64,000 nt of DNA from Deferribacter thermophilus (GTDB lineage Bacteria; Chrysiogenota; Deferribacteres; Deferribacterales; Deferribacteraceae): positions 62,001-126,000 of the forward strand of contig NZ_JAPNXM010000006.1 in assembly GCF_049472675.1 (NCBI RefSeq). Direction: 5' to 3'. A program made the position numbers and the translations under genes. The notes under the pieces are model-generated. The model searched no databases. It was not told the DNA's origin and saw only the letters and a list, made by a program, of their open reading frames with translations. Numbering within the stretch: the stretch's first letter is position 1; every line of letters begins with the position of its first letter. Shown in pieces: positions 7,401 to 16,334 of the stretch.

Positions 7401-9852
7401 AAAAGATAGTGAAGTTGTCTGTTTTCACTGCTTAACTAAAGTCAATAAAAACTTAGCAATTAAAGATTTTGATGGTGAGAAGGAATTATATTTTTGCTGT
7501 TCAGGTTGTAAAAGTGTTTATTATATAATTAAAGGCGGTGGGTTTGATTCTTTTTATGATCGCCGTGATGGTTTTAAACCTGGTCCACCTCCAAAGGTTC
7601 AGGTATCAGAAGAGCTCTTTTTAGATGATGTTAAACCAATAGAAAATGATGAATTTGAGCTAACCCTTTTTGTTACTAACATCAGATGTGCGTCATGTAT
7701 CTGGTTGATTGAAAATTATTTAATAAAACAGGATGGAATATTATATGTGAGAGTTAATTATGCTACCCACAAGATGAAGATAATATGGGATAATCGTAAG
7801 ATTACAATAAAAGATATTTTAACTATTATACAATCTCTAGGTTATTGCCCTTTACCCTTATCACAATTTTCTTCTAACGAAATGTTGCATAGAGAAAAGA
7901 AAAATTATTTTTATAGGTTGGTTATTTCTCTCTTTTTTACTATGCAAATTATGATCTTTTCATTTGCTTTGTATGCAGGTTATTTTCAAGGGATAGAACA
8001 GAAATATAAGTATCTGTTTCAAATATTAACAATGTTTTTATCCACACCTGTAGTATTTTATTCTGGATGGCCATTTATTAAAAATAGTATAAGTTCATTT
8101 AGACATAGAAAAATTAATATGGATATACTTGTTTTTCTGAGTTCTTTTACAGCATATTTTTATAGTGTTGTCGCAATATTTGTTGGTAAAGAGGTTTTTT
8201 TTGATACAGCTTCAATGATAATAACACTAATACTTGTGGGAAGGTATATTGAGGTAAGCGCTAAATTAAAAGCAGCTCAAGAAATAAATTTACTTTTTTC
8301 TTTAATGCCAAAACAGGCAAAATATTTAGGTGAAAGTTTTACAGATAAAGATTTTGATATTAAAACTTGTGAAGTAAAAATTTTGCCTATAACAAAGATA
8401 AAAAAAGGTGGTTTTGTATTGGTTGATAAAGATGAAATTGTACCAGTTGATGGAGAGGTTGTATACGGAAGTTCAGAAGTTGATGAATCTTTATTAACAG
8501 GGGAAGCATATCCGATTGTAAAGAAAAAAGGTGAGCATGTATTTGCTGGAACAAAAAATCTTTCAGGAAAATTAGTTGTAAAGACGATAAAAGATTCAAA
8601 TGAGTTTATTCTTTCTAAAATAATTGATGCTATTCAACAGGCACAGGATTCTGATATAAAAGTTCAATCTTTTGCAAATAAATTTATAGGATTTTTCGTG
8701 CCAACTATTATTTTAGTAGCTTTACTTACATTTAGCTTTTGGATGATTTATTCTAATAACTTTATTACTTCATTGATGAATTCGGTTTCTGTTTTAGCAA
8801 TCGCTTGTCCATGTGCTTTGGGATTGGCAACACCTTTGGCATTATTAGTAGCTATCGCAAATGCAACAAAACACGGGGTTATTATTAAAAATGGCAATAT
8901 ATTAGAACTGCTACCAAAAGCAAATAATTTCTTTTTTGATAAAACTGGTACTCTTACTTTGGGTAGGCCTGAAGTTTTGCAAATAAAATGCTATAGTGGT
9001 GATGAAAATTATATTTTAAAAGTTGCTGCCTCTATGGAAAGATTTTCTAAACATGTTATTGCAAAAGCCATTCTTTCAAAATTTGTAGAAGATTTTATTG
9101 ATTTTGAAGCTATTGAAGAAATACCAGGAAGGGGTGTTTTTGCTAAACTAAATAATAACAATTTTTATTTGGGTAATCTCAAATTTTTACAAGAAAATGG
9201 TGTGGCAATTGATGACAAAATTTTAGATGATTTTCAGTATTATGCAAATCGTGGTTTTATTCTGGTTTTTTTAGCTAAAAAAGAAAATGTGTTAGGGGTG
9301 ATAATTTTATCTGATGAAGTAGATGAAAATGCAAAAGATATTTTGCAATATTTTTTAAATATAGGTAAAAAGTTATTTGTTCTCACAGGAGATAATAAAC
9401 TTTCATCTCAACAATTTTTAAAAAAATTGGGTTTAGATTTAGCTATTCAATGTCAAATGACACCTTTAGATAAAAAAGATTTTATTGAAGAAAGAAATGA
9501 ATATGTAAATGTTTTTATTGGGGATGGAATAAATGATGCTCCAGCATTAAAAGTAGCAGATGTTGGTATTGCAATAGGTAAAAGTGGAGCAGATGTAGCA
9601 GTAGAAAGTTCTGATGCAGTATTTTTAAATGGAGGTATAGTCCAATTGAAGTATTTATTTAAACTTTCATTGAAAACTATGAAAATTATTAAAAGTAATA
9701 TTATTTGGGCTTTTTCATATAATTTAATTGCTATCCCACTTGCAGTTGCTGGAAAAATTCATCCTATTATTTCAGCACTGTTCATGAGTCTCAGTTCTTT
9801 GATTGTGGTTTTTAACTCTTTACGGATAAAGTTTTTAAAATTTAATCCCTGA
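7384..9852 (+). CDS. ccoI: Copper-translocating P1B-type ATPase CcoI (FixI/CtpA)
   Basis: An 822-aa P-type ATPase that exports Cu(I) for the CuB site of cbb3 oxidase. The N-terminal cysteine domain (Cys13/16, Cys38/39/42) is followed by an HMA domain with CASC (Cys102, Cys105). The membrane CPC motif lies at 475-477, phosphorylated Asp519 sits in DKTGT, and Asp714 in GDGIND. The N-terminal cysteine domain is characteristic of the CcoI branch. It begins within the ccoS end and terminates 18 bases inside the convergent gene. It is the last gene of the cco operon. Confidence 0.95.
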   Translation: MKTKIKKDSEVVCFHCLTKVNKNLAIKDFDGEKELYFCCSGCKSVYYIIKGGGFDSFYDRRDGFKPGPPPKVQVSEELFLDDVKPIENDEFELTLFVTNIRCASCIWLIENYLIKQDGILYVRVNYATHKMKIIWDNRKITIKDILTIIQSLGYCPLPLSQFSSNEMLHREKKNYFYRLVISLFFTMQIMIFSFALYAGYFQGIEQKYKYLFQILTMFLSTPVVFYSGWPFIKNSISSFRHRKINMDILVFLSSFTAYFYSVVAIFVGKEVFFDTASMIITLILVGRYIEVSAKLKAAQEINLLFSLMPKQAKYLGESFTDKDFDIKTCEVKILPITKIKKGGFVLVDKDEIVPVDGEVVYGSSEVDESLLTGEAYPIVKKKGEHVFAGTKNLSGKLVVKTIKDSNEFILSKIIDAIQQAQDSDIKVQSFANKFIGFFVPTIILVALLTFSFWMIYSNNFITSLMNSVSVLAIACPCALGLATPLALLVAIANATKHGVIIKNGNILELLPKANNFFFDKTGTLTLGRPEVLQIKCYSGDENYILKVAASMERFSKHVIAKAILSKFVEDFIDFEAIEEIPGRGVFAKLNNNNFYLGNLKFLQENGVAIDDKILDDFQYYANRGFILVFLAKKENVLGVIILSDEVDENAKDILQYFLNIGKKLFVLTGDNKLSSQQFLKKLGLDLAIQCQMTPLDKKDFIEERNEYVNVFIGDGINDAPALKVADVGIAIGKSGADVAVESSDAVFLNGGIVQLKYLFKLSLKTMKIIKSNIIWAFSYNLIAIPLAVAGKIHPIISALFMSLSSLIVVFNSLRIKFLKFNP

Positions 9853-10494
9853 ATATATAAAAAATAAACCCATTCCAAGCATTAAAATAATGCTCAAAAT
9901 ATTAAAAATTTTCTGAAACTTACGAATTAAATTTCCAAAAATTGCTAAAACTAAAAGAGCAATAGATGTCCCTATGCCAAAAGATAGCATTGATAGCATA
10001 CTTGCTAATATATCCCCTTTACCTGTTGAAGCTATTAAAGCGCTATATAAAAGTCCGCATGGTAAAAGACCTAATATTAATCCAAAAGTGAAAGGGTTTT
10101 TAGGTTGTAGTTTTTTTAAAAAATTTGTAAAAGTTGTGTTAGTGAATTTCTCTTCTAATGTTATTAGATAATTAGATTTTAACATAATTAAGACTGCATA
10201 ACTTATTAAAAATATCCCTGCAATTATTGCTGATAATTTCTGAAGGCCAATAATATTTCCAGCCAAGTTGGCAATGCCACCTAATAGACCTGTAAGTAAA
10301 CCTAAAAAGGAGTACATAGATATTCTACCAAGATTGTAAAGAATGTGCGGTTTTAAAAAGATAAAGTAGTTGTTTGATTGTTTATGAAAGTTATTGGATA
10401 TATAAAGGACGAAAGGGTGGCACATCCCTATACAGTGACCAAACCCTCCCAAAAAACCTAAAGCAAAGAAGCTAAAGATTTCATATAATTTCAT
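9835..10494 (-). CDS. Sulfite exporter TauE/SafE- or UreH-like membrane protein
   Basis: A 219-aa protein with about six transmembrane segments. The first carries GHCIGMCHPF (His20, Cys21, Met24, Cys25), a metal-binding-looking motif shared by the family found beside ccoGHIS in many bacteria. Family members are proposed to take part in copper or cytochrome biogenesis; the name SafE is historical. It overlaps the ccoI end by 18 bases, tail to tail, and overlaps the end of the upstream minus-strand gene by 4 bases, so the two form an operon. Confidence 0.8.
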   Translation of the reverse strand: MKLYEIFSFFALGFLGGFGHCIGMCHPFVLYISNNFHKQSNNYFIFLKPHILYNLGRISMYSFLGLLTGLLGGIANLAGNIIGLQKLSAIIAGIFLISYAVLIMLKSNYLITLEEKFTNTTFTNFLKKLQPKNPFTFGLILGLLPCGLLYSALIASTGKGDILASMLSMLSFGIGTSIALLVLAIFGNLIRKFQKIFNILSIILMLGMGLFFIYSGIKF

Positions 10495-10919
10495 TTCATA
10501 TCAAAGAGAAAAACTTTACTATACTCTTTATAGTTATACCTGAATATTAATTTGCCATACCATCTTTTCCCACCCATCATACATTTGGGCAAAATAACAT
10601 CAACAACATATTTGTTATCTTTATATGTTAAAGGGAAAACAAGTTTTCCCATATCCATTTTCATGTTGAACTTTACTAAAGGGTTTAAGACTTTGACTTC
10701 ATTACCATTTTTATCTAAGAATGTGAATTTGAACTTAATGTTTTTTAAAGGTTCTGCAGGTCTAGACATTGAAACTTTAACTTTTATTTCTTCGGATGTT
10801 AAGATTTTATCTGTTTCGGTAATGTCAACATTTTCATCATAAGGGATTACAAAGGTTTCTCCAGCGTAAGCAACAATATAAAAAAGTAAAAAGGTCATTA
10901 AAAATATTATTTTTTTCAT
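10491..10919 (-). CDS. Secreted YtkA-like protein, possible copper binding
   Basis: A 142-aa protein beginning MKKIIFLMTFLLF, a clear signal peptide with cleavage near AYAGET. The mature part is beta-rich, has a methionine cluster FNMKMDMG (numbered from the chosen start, about residues 84-91) and a PKCMMGG segment, both possible Cu(I) ligands. It resembles YtkA-like periplasmic domains associated with copper handling. An in-frame upstream start at 10973 would add 18 residues, but the RBS ggaggg and the signal peptide favour 10919. It is co-transcribed with the SafE-like gene. Confidence 0.68.
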   Translation of the reverse strand: MKKIIFLMTFLLFYIVAYAGETFVIPYDENVDITETDKILTSEEIKVKVSMSRPAEPLKNIKFKFTFLDKNGNEVKVLNPLVKFNMKMDMGKLVFPLTYKDNKYVVDVILPKCMMGGKRWYGKLIFRYNYKEYSKVFLFDMK

Positions 10920-10944
10920 ATTGCCCTCCAATAAAATTAATTTC

Positions 10945-10973
10945 AATATATATAAAAATTTAACTAAAATCAA
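10945..10973 (-). promoter_or_regulatory. Promoter of the YtkA-like/SafE-like operon
   Basis: On the minus strand, TTGATT (10968-10973) and TATATT (10945-10950) are separated by exactly 17 bp and lie 26 bases before the start codon. Seen directly; activity is inferred. Confidence 0.55.
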
Positions 10974-11023
10974 CTAAATTATTACAATTTTGAAAATAAT
11001 CAAATATAACTATAAATAAGTGC

Positions 11024-11076
11024 TTGAATAAGTTTAATAACTATTATATAAGTAATTTGTAGCGAATTGTTATAAA
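11024..11076 (+). promoter_or_regulatory. Candidate promoters upstream of hfq
   Basis: Two candidates lie in the 136-bp divergent region: TTGAAT (11024-11029) with TATAAG (11047-11052) at 17 bp spacing, and an extended -10 TGT-TATAAA at 11068-11076. Either would feed hfq and the 28-gene run that follows. AT-rich sequence makes chance matches common, so the exact promoter is uncertain. Confidence 0.4.
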
Positions 11077-11109
11077 ATAAAATGAGTATTTAATAAGAGG
11101 GGTTGATTT

Positions 11110-11334
11110 ATGAGTAAAAAAGTAAATATTCAGGATGTTTTCCTCAACTATGTTAGGAAAAAAAGGATCCCTGTGACAGTTTATTTGATTAATGGTGTAA
11201 AGTTAGAAGGCTTAATTAAGGGGTTTGATAATTTCGTTGTAGTTCTCAAGGATGATTCTCAAAAGATGATTTACAAGCATGCAATTTCTACTATTGCTCC
11301 ATCGGAAGAAATAGAAGAGATTGAAATGGTTTAG
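11110..11334 (+). CDS. hfq: RNA chaperone Hfq
   Basis: A 74-aa Sm-like protein. The Sm1 region LNYVRKKRIPVTVYLINGVKLEG and the Sm2 motif YKHAIST are intact. Hfq forms hexamers that pair small RNAs with mRNAs. RBS agagggg precedes the ATG. It is the first gene of a very long plus-strand run and is not beside miaA, its common neighbour. The next start codon abuts its stop. Confidence 0.96.
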   Translation: MSKKVNIQDVFLNYVRKKRIPVTVYLINGVKLEGLIKGFDNFVVVLKDDSQKMIYKHAISTIAPSEEIEEIEMV

Positions 11335-11874
11335 ATGGTATTTGGTGGAGGGGTTCGTAAACCTCAAAAAGTAATCTTTTTTAACGCAATATTAATTGAT
11401 TCTACCTTTATAGGTAAAATTGATGAGTATTTAATAGATATTTTTGGTTTACCTATTTTAAAGTCAGAAGTATTTTCTTTTAATCACACAGATTATTATA
11501 AAGATGAAATGGGTGAAAATTTGGTGAAATATTTTGCTTGTTATGATATAATTGATTATCCAGATAAATTACCCCTTTTTAAAAGGGTTGCTGTGGAAAT
11601 AGAAGAGTTTTTTATGGAAAAAGGGAAAAGAAAGGTAAATATAGATCCTGGTTATATAGCGTTAGAAAAGGTCGTTGCTGCAAGTACTAAAAATTTTTCG
11701 CATAGGATATACTTGGGTGATAGTATTTATGCTGATTTACAACTGTATAGAAAGGGTAAAAAATATAATCCTTTACCTTGGACTTTTTATGATTACAAAA
11801 CTGACAATGCATTAACTTTTTTTGAGAGAGCAAGAGCAATATTAGAGAGGCATTTGCATGAACAAAAAATTTAG
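11335..11874 (+). CDS. DUF4416 family protein
   Basis: A 179-aa protein recognised as DUF4416 by its layout: an N-terminal FFNAILI strand, an FNHTDYYKDEMG segment, IDPGYI, and a C-terminal PWTFYDYK. The family is conserved in Deferribacteres, deltaproteobacterial groups and thermophiles and has no known function. The start abuts the hfq stop (tagatg), so translation is coupled. It ends inside the diguanylate cyclase gene by 17 bases. Confidence 0.8.
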   Translation: MVFGGGVRKPQKVIFFNAILIDSTFIGKIDEYLIDIFGLPILKSEVFSFNHTDYYKDEMGENLVKYFACYDIIDYPDKLPLFKRVAVEIEEFFMEKGKRKVNIDPGYIALEKVVAASTKNFSHRIYLGDSIYADLQLYRKGKKYNPLPWTFYDYKTDNALTFFERARAILERHLHEQKI

Positions 11875-13072
11875 CTATTCAAAAATTTTTGATGAGCTTG
11901 CTGCAGAGATTTTAAATATTTTAAAAGAGATTCGCAAAAATAATCAAGCATTGGATAAAAAGGTTTTGATAGAATATTTAAATAAAAACGAAACCATAAA
12001 TCAATTATTAAAAAGTAATAACTGTGATTTGCAAATTGATGAGGTTAGAAGAGAGTTTTTTAACATTTTATCAAAAGTAGAAAGTATTTTACCTAATGAT
12101 ATTATTGATGATTTTAAGAAAGATATTGATAAGACTAGAGATATTTGTGAGTTTAACTCATTATTTATTAAAATATTAAATGCGTTCGCTACATACTTAA
12201 TTAAAGTAATAAATACATTTAATAAGGTATGGGATGTCTTAAAGGAAACTTTAAAATTTATGGAAGTTTCCAATGACAAGATTTTTGATTTGATTGAAAG
12301 TAGTAAAGAAGTTTTTATTGAAGAGATAAAAAATAATGAAAATCTGGACTTGCAACTTGAAAAGATTGAAAAGGAAACAAAACTGGAAAATGATTTAGAA
12401 AACTTAAAGAAAAAATTACTGGAAAAATTAAGCGATATTAAAAAGAATCTAAAAGAAACTCAAAGCCATAGAAAACACCAGCTGAAAAAGCTTGAAAATG
12501 ATGTCAATAAAGTAAAAGAAGAAATTAATAAATATAAAATGCAAATACAACAACTCCAAGAAACTATTAAACAGTTTAAAAAAGAAGCAATTATTGACAC
12601 TTTAACAAGTATTTATAATAGAAACTTTTTAGAAAAGGTTTTACCTGAGGAGTTTGAAAAATTTAAAAGATACAATCAGGCACTTTCAGTAATTATGCTG
12701 GATATAGATGATTTTAAAAAGGTTAATGATAACTTTGGTCATCAAGTAGGTGATAATGTATTAAGATATATTTCTACAGTTATTAAAAACAATATAAGAA
12801 AGGTGGATATCCCTTTTAGGTATGGTGGAGAGGAGTTTTTGGTTATATTGCCTCATACAAATTTAGATCAGGCTCTGGTTGTGGCAAATAGGATTTGTAA
12901 GGAGTTAAATGAAACATTGTTTAAGATAAAAGGGTTAAGTCTAAAAATTACTGCTAGTATTGGGGTTACGGAAGCAAGGGATAGTGATACTGTCGAATCA
13001 TTGATTAAAAGGGTAGATGATTTATTACTTAAAGCAAAAAAAGAGGGGAAAAATAGGGTTTTAAGTGGTTGA
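11858..13072 (+). CDS. Diguanylate cyclase with long coiled-coil N-terminus
   Basis: A 404-aa soluble protein. Residues 1-150 are helical with no recognised sensor. Residues about 155-240 are a strongly charged coiled coil. A GGDEF domain follows (about 245-400) with the active motif RYGGEEF and an RKVD inhibitory-site motif just before it. It should make c-di-GMP and be feedback inhibited. The sensory input is unknown; the helical N-terminus may bind a partner. RBS agagagg lies at 11844-11850. It overlaps genes on both sides. Confidence 0.9.
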   Translation: MNKKFSYSKIFDELAAEILNILKEIRKNNQALDKKVLIEYLNKNETINQLLKSNNCDLQIDEVRREFFNILSKVESILPNDIIDDFKKDIDKTRDICEFNSLFIKILNAFATYLIKVINTFNKVWDVLKETLKFMEVSNDKIFDLIESSKEVFIEEIKNNENLDLQLEKIEKETKLENDLENLKKKLLEKLSDIKKNLKETQSHRKHQLKKLENDVNKVKEEINKYKMQIQQLQETIKQFKKEAIIDTLTSIYNRNFLEKVLPEEFEKFKRYNQALSVIMLDIDDFKKVNDNFGHQVGDNVLRYISTVIKNNIRKVDIPFRYGGEEFLVILPHTNLDQALVVANRICKELNETLFKIKGLSLKITASIGVTEARDSDTVESLIKRVDDLLLKAKKEGKNRVLSG

Positions 13073-14234
13073 TGAAAGAGTTAATTTTTTGATTGAAAAA
13101 TTAGAAAATCTTGATTCTTCAAATTTAGATGCGCAAAATTTGAAAATTTTTTATAGTGCTTTAAAATTACCTTTTAATGAAAATTTTTATAATATTTTCT
13201 TGAGAAAAAATTTGTTAACTACAATAGAGTTGGACATTTATGCCAAGAAATCTACTGATGAGCAGATAAATTTAATATTGGATAAATCTATACCTGTTGA
13301 TTTTAAAAGGGTTCCAATTTTGTTATTTTTATTGATAAAAAACTATTCTCATTTAATAAATAAAATTATTAACTTTTTTAAAACTTTGCCTTATGAAATC
13401 AAAAAGCAAGTTTTAGGTAATTTGCTTTTTGATGACAAGCTACTATTAGAAATTGTTAGTTATTTTAAAGATGATGTTGACTTTGTTAAAATACTTGTTG
13501 AATTACAAAGGTTAAATAGTGATATGGCAAACATATTAGCTGACTCTTATGAGCCAGAAGTTTTATTTTATTTATCAAATTACGACCCAATTGTAAAAAG
13601 GGATAAATCAATAATAGTTAAGTTATTAAAAAACCCATATACCCCTGATGATTCTTTAGTAAAGCTTAAACAGTTGTTTTATGAAATAAAAGAGAAAGAA
13701 TTGACCAAAAAAATTGAAAAAGATTCTGATAAACCTCATGATGCGGATAATAAAGAGAAAAAGTCAGAAGTTGCAATTTTAGAAAAATTAGAAGAAAAGG
13801 TTGAAGAAAAATTAAGTGAAACTTTATATACCAAAATTTTAAAGATGAGTGTGCCTGAGAAGATAAAATTGGCTTTAAAGGGGAATAAAAGTGCAAGGAA
13901 CATTTTAATAAAAGACTCAAATAAACAGATTGCATTATCTGTTTTAAAAAACCCGATGATAACTTTAGATGAAATCGATAAGATCACGAAAAATAAGTCT
14001 ACACCTGATTATATATTGAGAGAGATTGCTAGAGGGAGCAACTGGATTAAGGATTATCAAATTGTAAGAAATCTTGTTTTTAATCCAAAGACTCCTCCAG
14101 ATATTAGCATTCATTTACTAAATAGGTTGTATTTAAAGGACTTAGAAATTTTATCTAAATCTAAAGATGTACCTAATGTAGTTCAAGCACAAGCATATAG
14201 ATTAGTACAACAGAAGAATAAAGCAAAGAAATGA
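13065..14234 (+). CDS. Conserved protein of unknown function, HEAT/LRV-like helical repeats
   Basis: A 389-aa cytoplasmic protein predicted to be all helical. Repeating units of the type VLKNPMITLDEI, LVFNPKTPPDIS and LLKNPYTPDDSL suggest leucine-rich-variant or HEAT-like repeats. A lysine/glutamate-rich linker lies at about 205-245. Similar proteins occur next to diguanylate cyclases in deltaproteobacteria, by recollection. It starts with GTG overlapping the cyclase stop and overlaps the FtsB-like gene by 4 bases. A scaffold role is a guess from the repeat architecture. Confidence 0.7.
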   Translation: MVDERVNFLIEKLENLDSSNLDAQNLKIFYSALKLPFNENFYNIFLRKNLLTTIELDIYAKKSTDEQINLILDKSIPVDFKRVPILLFLLIKNYSHLINKIINFFKTLPYEIKKQVLGNLLFDDKLLLEIVSYFKDDVDFVKILVELQRLNSDMANILADSYEPEVLFYLSNYDPIVKRDKSIIVKLLKNPYTPDDSLVKLKQLFYEIKEKELTKKIEKDSDKPHDADNKEKKSEVAILEKLEEKVEEKLSETLYTKILKMSVPEKIKLALKGNKSARNILIKDSNKQIALSVLKNPMITLDEIDKITKNKSTPDYILREIARGSNWIKDYQIVRNLVFNPKTPPDISIHLLNRLYLKDLEILSKSKDVPNVVQAQAYRLVQQKNKAKK

Positions 14235-14524
14235 TAAGACAGAATTTAATATTAATTGTTTTAATAGTTTTTTTAATTGCTTATTTGTTTTTTAGTGATT
14301 ATGGAGTTTTAAATTATATTAAAATGATAAAGATAAAAAACAATTATGAGTTGCAGATTAAAGAGTTAGATAAGAAAATAAAAGAACTGGAAAAAGAGGT
14401 TGAATTTTTAAAAAAGGATAAAGATTATCTTGAAATGGTAATAAGAAAAGAGTTAAATTTAAAAAAGCCAGGGGAAGATCTTTTTATAATCGAAGATAAC
14501 AGTTCTGGAAAAAATAATGAATAA
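14231..14524 (+). CDS. ftsB: FtsB/DivIC-like septum formation protein
   Basis: A 97-aa protein with one N-terminal transmembrane helix (about 6-24), a heptad-rich coiled coil (about 35-75), and a REL-containing end with KKPGEDLFII. This is the DivIC/FtsB layout, a linker between early and late divisome proteins (FtsL, FtsQ). The length is normal. It overlaps the previous gene by ATGA and xseA by 8 bases. Confidence 0.82.
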   Translation: MIRQNLILIVLIVFLIAYLFFSDYGVLNYIKMIKIKNNYELQIKELDKKIKELEKEVEFLKKDKDYLEMVIRKELNLKKPGEDLFIIEDNSSGKNNE

Positions 14525-15857
14525 ATATACTGTATTTGAATTAACAACCAAAATAAAAACAATATTAGAAAGTAGCTTTCCTGGTCAGATATGTGTTGTA
14601 GGTGAAATTTCAAACTATTCGATTTCTACTTCAGGGCACTGCTATTTTACTTTAAAGGATGAGAAGGCGCAGATTAAATGTGTTTTTTTCAAAAGATATA
14701 GAATTCTAAATAGTGAATATGAGCCGAAAAATGGTGATAAGGTTTTGGTAACTGGAGATCTTTATGTTTATGAAAAAGATGGACAATATCAAATTCTGGT
14801 AAAAAAGATAGAATACGATTCGGTGGGTGATTTTTATAAAAAGTTTGAAGAGATTAAGAGAAAATTAGAAAAGGAAGGTTTGTTTGACGCTTCTGTTAAA
14901 AAAGAAATTCCTCATGTTATAAGAAAGGTAGCCATTATTACTTCACCAACTGGTGCAGCAATTAAAGACTTTATTAGAACAATTAAAAAAAATGGAGTTA
15001 ATATCACCATTGATATATGGCCTGCACCTGTTCAAGGTGAAGATGCTATCCCAATAGTAATAGAGCAGATAAATAGACTTAATAGCTTTGTCGAATATTA
15101 TGATTTATTGATTTTAATGAGAGGTGGTGGTTCATTAGAAGATTTAGCAATTTTTAATGATGAATTTTTAGCAAGAACCTTTTTTAACTCTAAAATCCCT
15201 ACGATATCTGCGATTGGTCATGAGCGTGATTTTACTATTTGTGATTTTGTAGCTGATTTAAGGGTCGCGACACCTACAGCAGCTGCAGAAAGGGTGTCAG
15301 AATATTATTTAACTATAGAAGAACGCATAGAAAATCTTCAAAAACATTTAGTAAAAGAAATGGAATATATCTTAATGTATAACTTACAATATTTGGATAC
15401 ATTAGATGCAAGACTTCATAAAAATTCCCCCTTACAAAAAGTTAGATCGCAAATACAAGATATAAATTTGATCGAAAAAAGGATGATAAGTTTTTTAAAA
15501 GAGATTTTAGTAACTCATGAGAGAAAAATTTTTGAGAGTATAAGAAAATTAGATATATTTAACCCGGTTAATAAAATTGAGAATTATTCTGTACAACTTG
15601 AACAATATTTAAAGAATATTAAATCTGTAATGCGAAATAGAATAGATTTATTACGAAGTAGACTTGATATGATGCTCAATAGCTTGAATTTAACCAACCC
15701 TGATAATATATTAGAAAAGGGTTATGCTATTGTCTTTAAAGAAGGGGATCCCATTACAAGTGTGAAAAATTTGCATTTAGAAGATGAGCTTGAAATTAAA
15801 TTAAAAGATGGTTATATTAACGGTTTTGTGACTGGTAAAAAGTATCGGAGGCATTAG
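14517..15857 (+). CDS. xseA: Exodeoxyribonuclease VII large subunit
   Basis: A 446-aa protein with an N-terminal OB fold (about 1-105), a catalytic domain with the conserved GGGSLEDL and GHERDF segments, PTAAAE, and a long coiled-coil C-terminus. ExoVII digests single-stranded DNA from both ends. The small subunit XseB is not encoded in the window, so it must be elsewhere. The greA start codon abuts its stop. Confidence 0.95.
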   Translation: MNKYTVFELTTKIKTILESSFPGQICVVGEISNYSISTSGHCYFTLKDEKAQIKCVFFKRYRILNSEYEPKNGDKVLVTGDLYVYEKDGQYQILVKKIEYDSVGDFYKKFEEIKRKLEKEGLFDASVKKEIPHVIRKVAIITSPTGAAIKDFIRTIKKNGVNITIDIWPAPVQGEDAIPIVIEQINRLNSFVEYYDLLILMRGGGSLEDLAIFNDEFLARTFFNSKIPTISAIGHERDFTICDFVADLRVATPTAAAERVSEYYLTIEERIENLQKHLVKEMEYILMYNLQYLDTLDARLHKNSPLQKVRSQIQDINLIEKRMISFLKEILVTHERKIFESIRKLDIFNPVNKIENYSVQLEQYLKNIKSVMRNRIDLLRSRLDMMLNSLNLTNPDNILEKGYAIVFKEGDPITSVKNLHLEDELEIKLKDGYINGFVTGKKYRRH

Positions 15858-16331
15858 ATGGATAGGATACCAATAACGAAAGAGGGTTATGAAAAAATTA
15901 AAGCAGAACTTGAAAGATTAAAAAAAGTTGAAAGAAAAGAAGTAATAAAAGCTATTGAAGAGGCAAGAGGGCATGGAGATTTGAGTGAAAATGCAGAATA
16001 TGATGCTGCAAAGGAAAGACAAGGGATGATTGAAGCAAGAATAGCTGAGTTAGAGTATAAAATGGCAAGATTTGATGTTATAGATACATCAAAACTAAAG
16101 GGTGATAAGGTAGTATTTGGTGCTACAGTTAAAATAGAAAATTTGGATACAGGTGAAATAAAGAAATACAAAATTGTAGGGCCTGACGAATCTGATATTT
16201 CAAAAGGGAAAATTTCTATTTTATCACCAATTGCAAGAGCTTTGGTAGGCAAAAAGGTTGGGGATTGTGTAATTGTAAATGCTCCGAATGGTGAGATTGA
16301 ATATGAAATTTTAGAGATATCTTTTGATTAA
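15858..16331 (+). CDS. greA: Transcription elongation factor GreA
   Basis: A 157-aa protein with an N-terminal coiled coil (about 1-75, containing ARGHGDLSENAEYDAAKE) whose tip carries the acidic residues that stimulate RNA polymerase cleavage. The C-terminal FKBP-like domain includes ISILSPIARALVGKKVGD. GreA rescues backtracked polymerase. The start abuts the xseA stop (tagatg), and RBS ggagg lies inside xseA. Confidence 0.96.
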   Translation: MDRIPITKEGYEKIKAELERLKKVERKEVIKAIEEARGHGDLSENAEYDAAKERQGMIEARIAELEYKMARFDVIDTSKLKGDKVVFGATVKIENLDTGEIKKYKIVGPDESDISKGKISILSPIARALVGKKVGDCVIVNAPNGEIEYEILEISFD

Positions 16332-16334
16332 TTT

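Noticed and set aside
15887..16252. 121-codon minus-strand frame opposite greA
   Set aside because: It is a mirror of greA coding periodicity, with Ser/Phe/Ile-rich composition typical of antisense frames in AT-rich genes.
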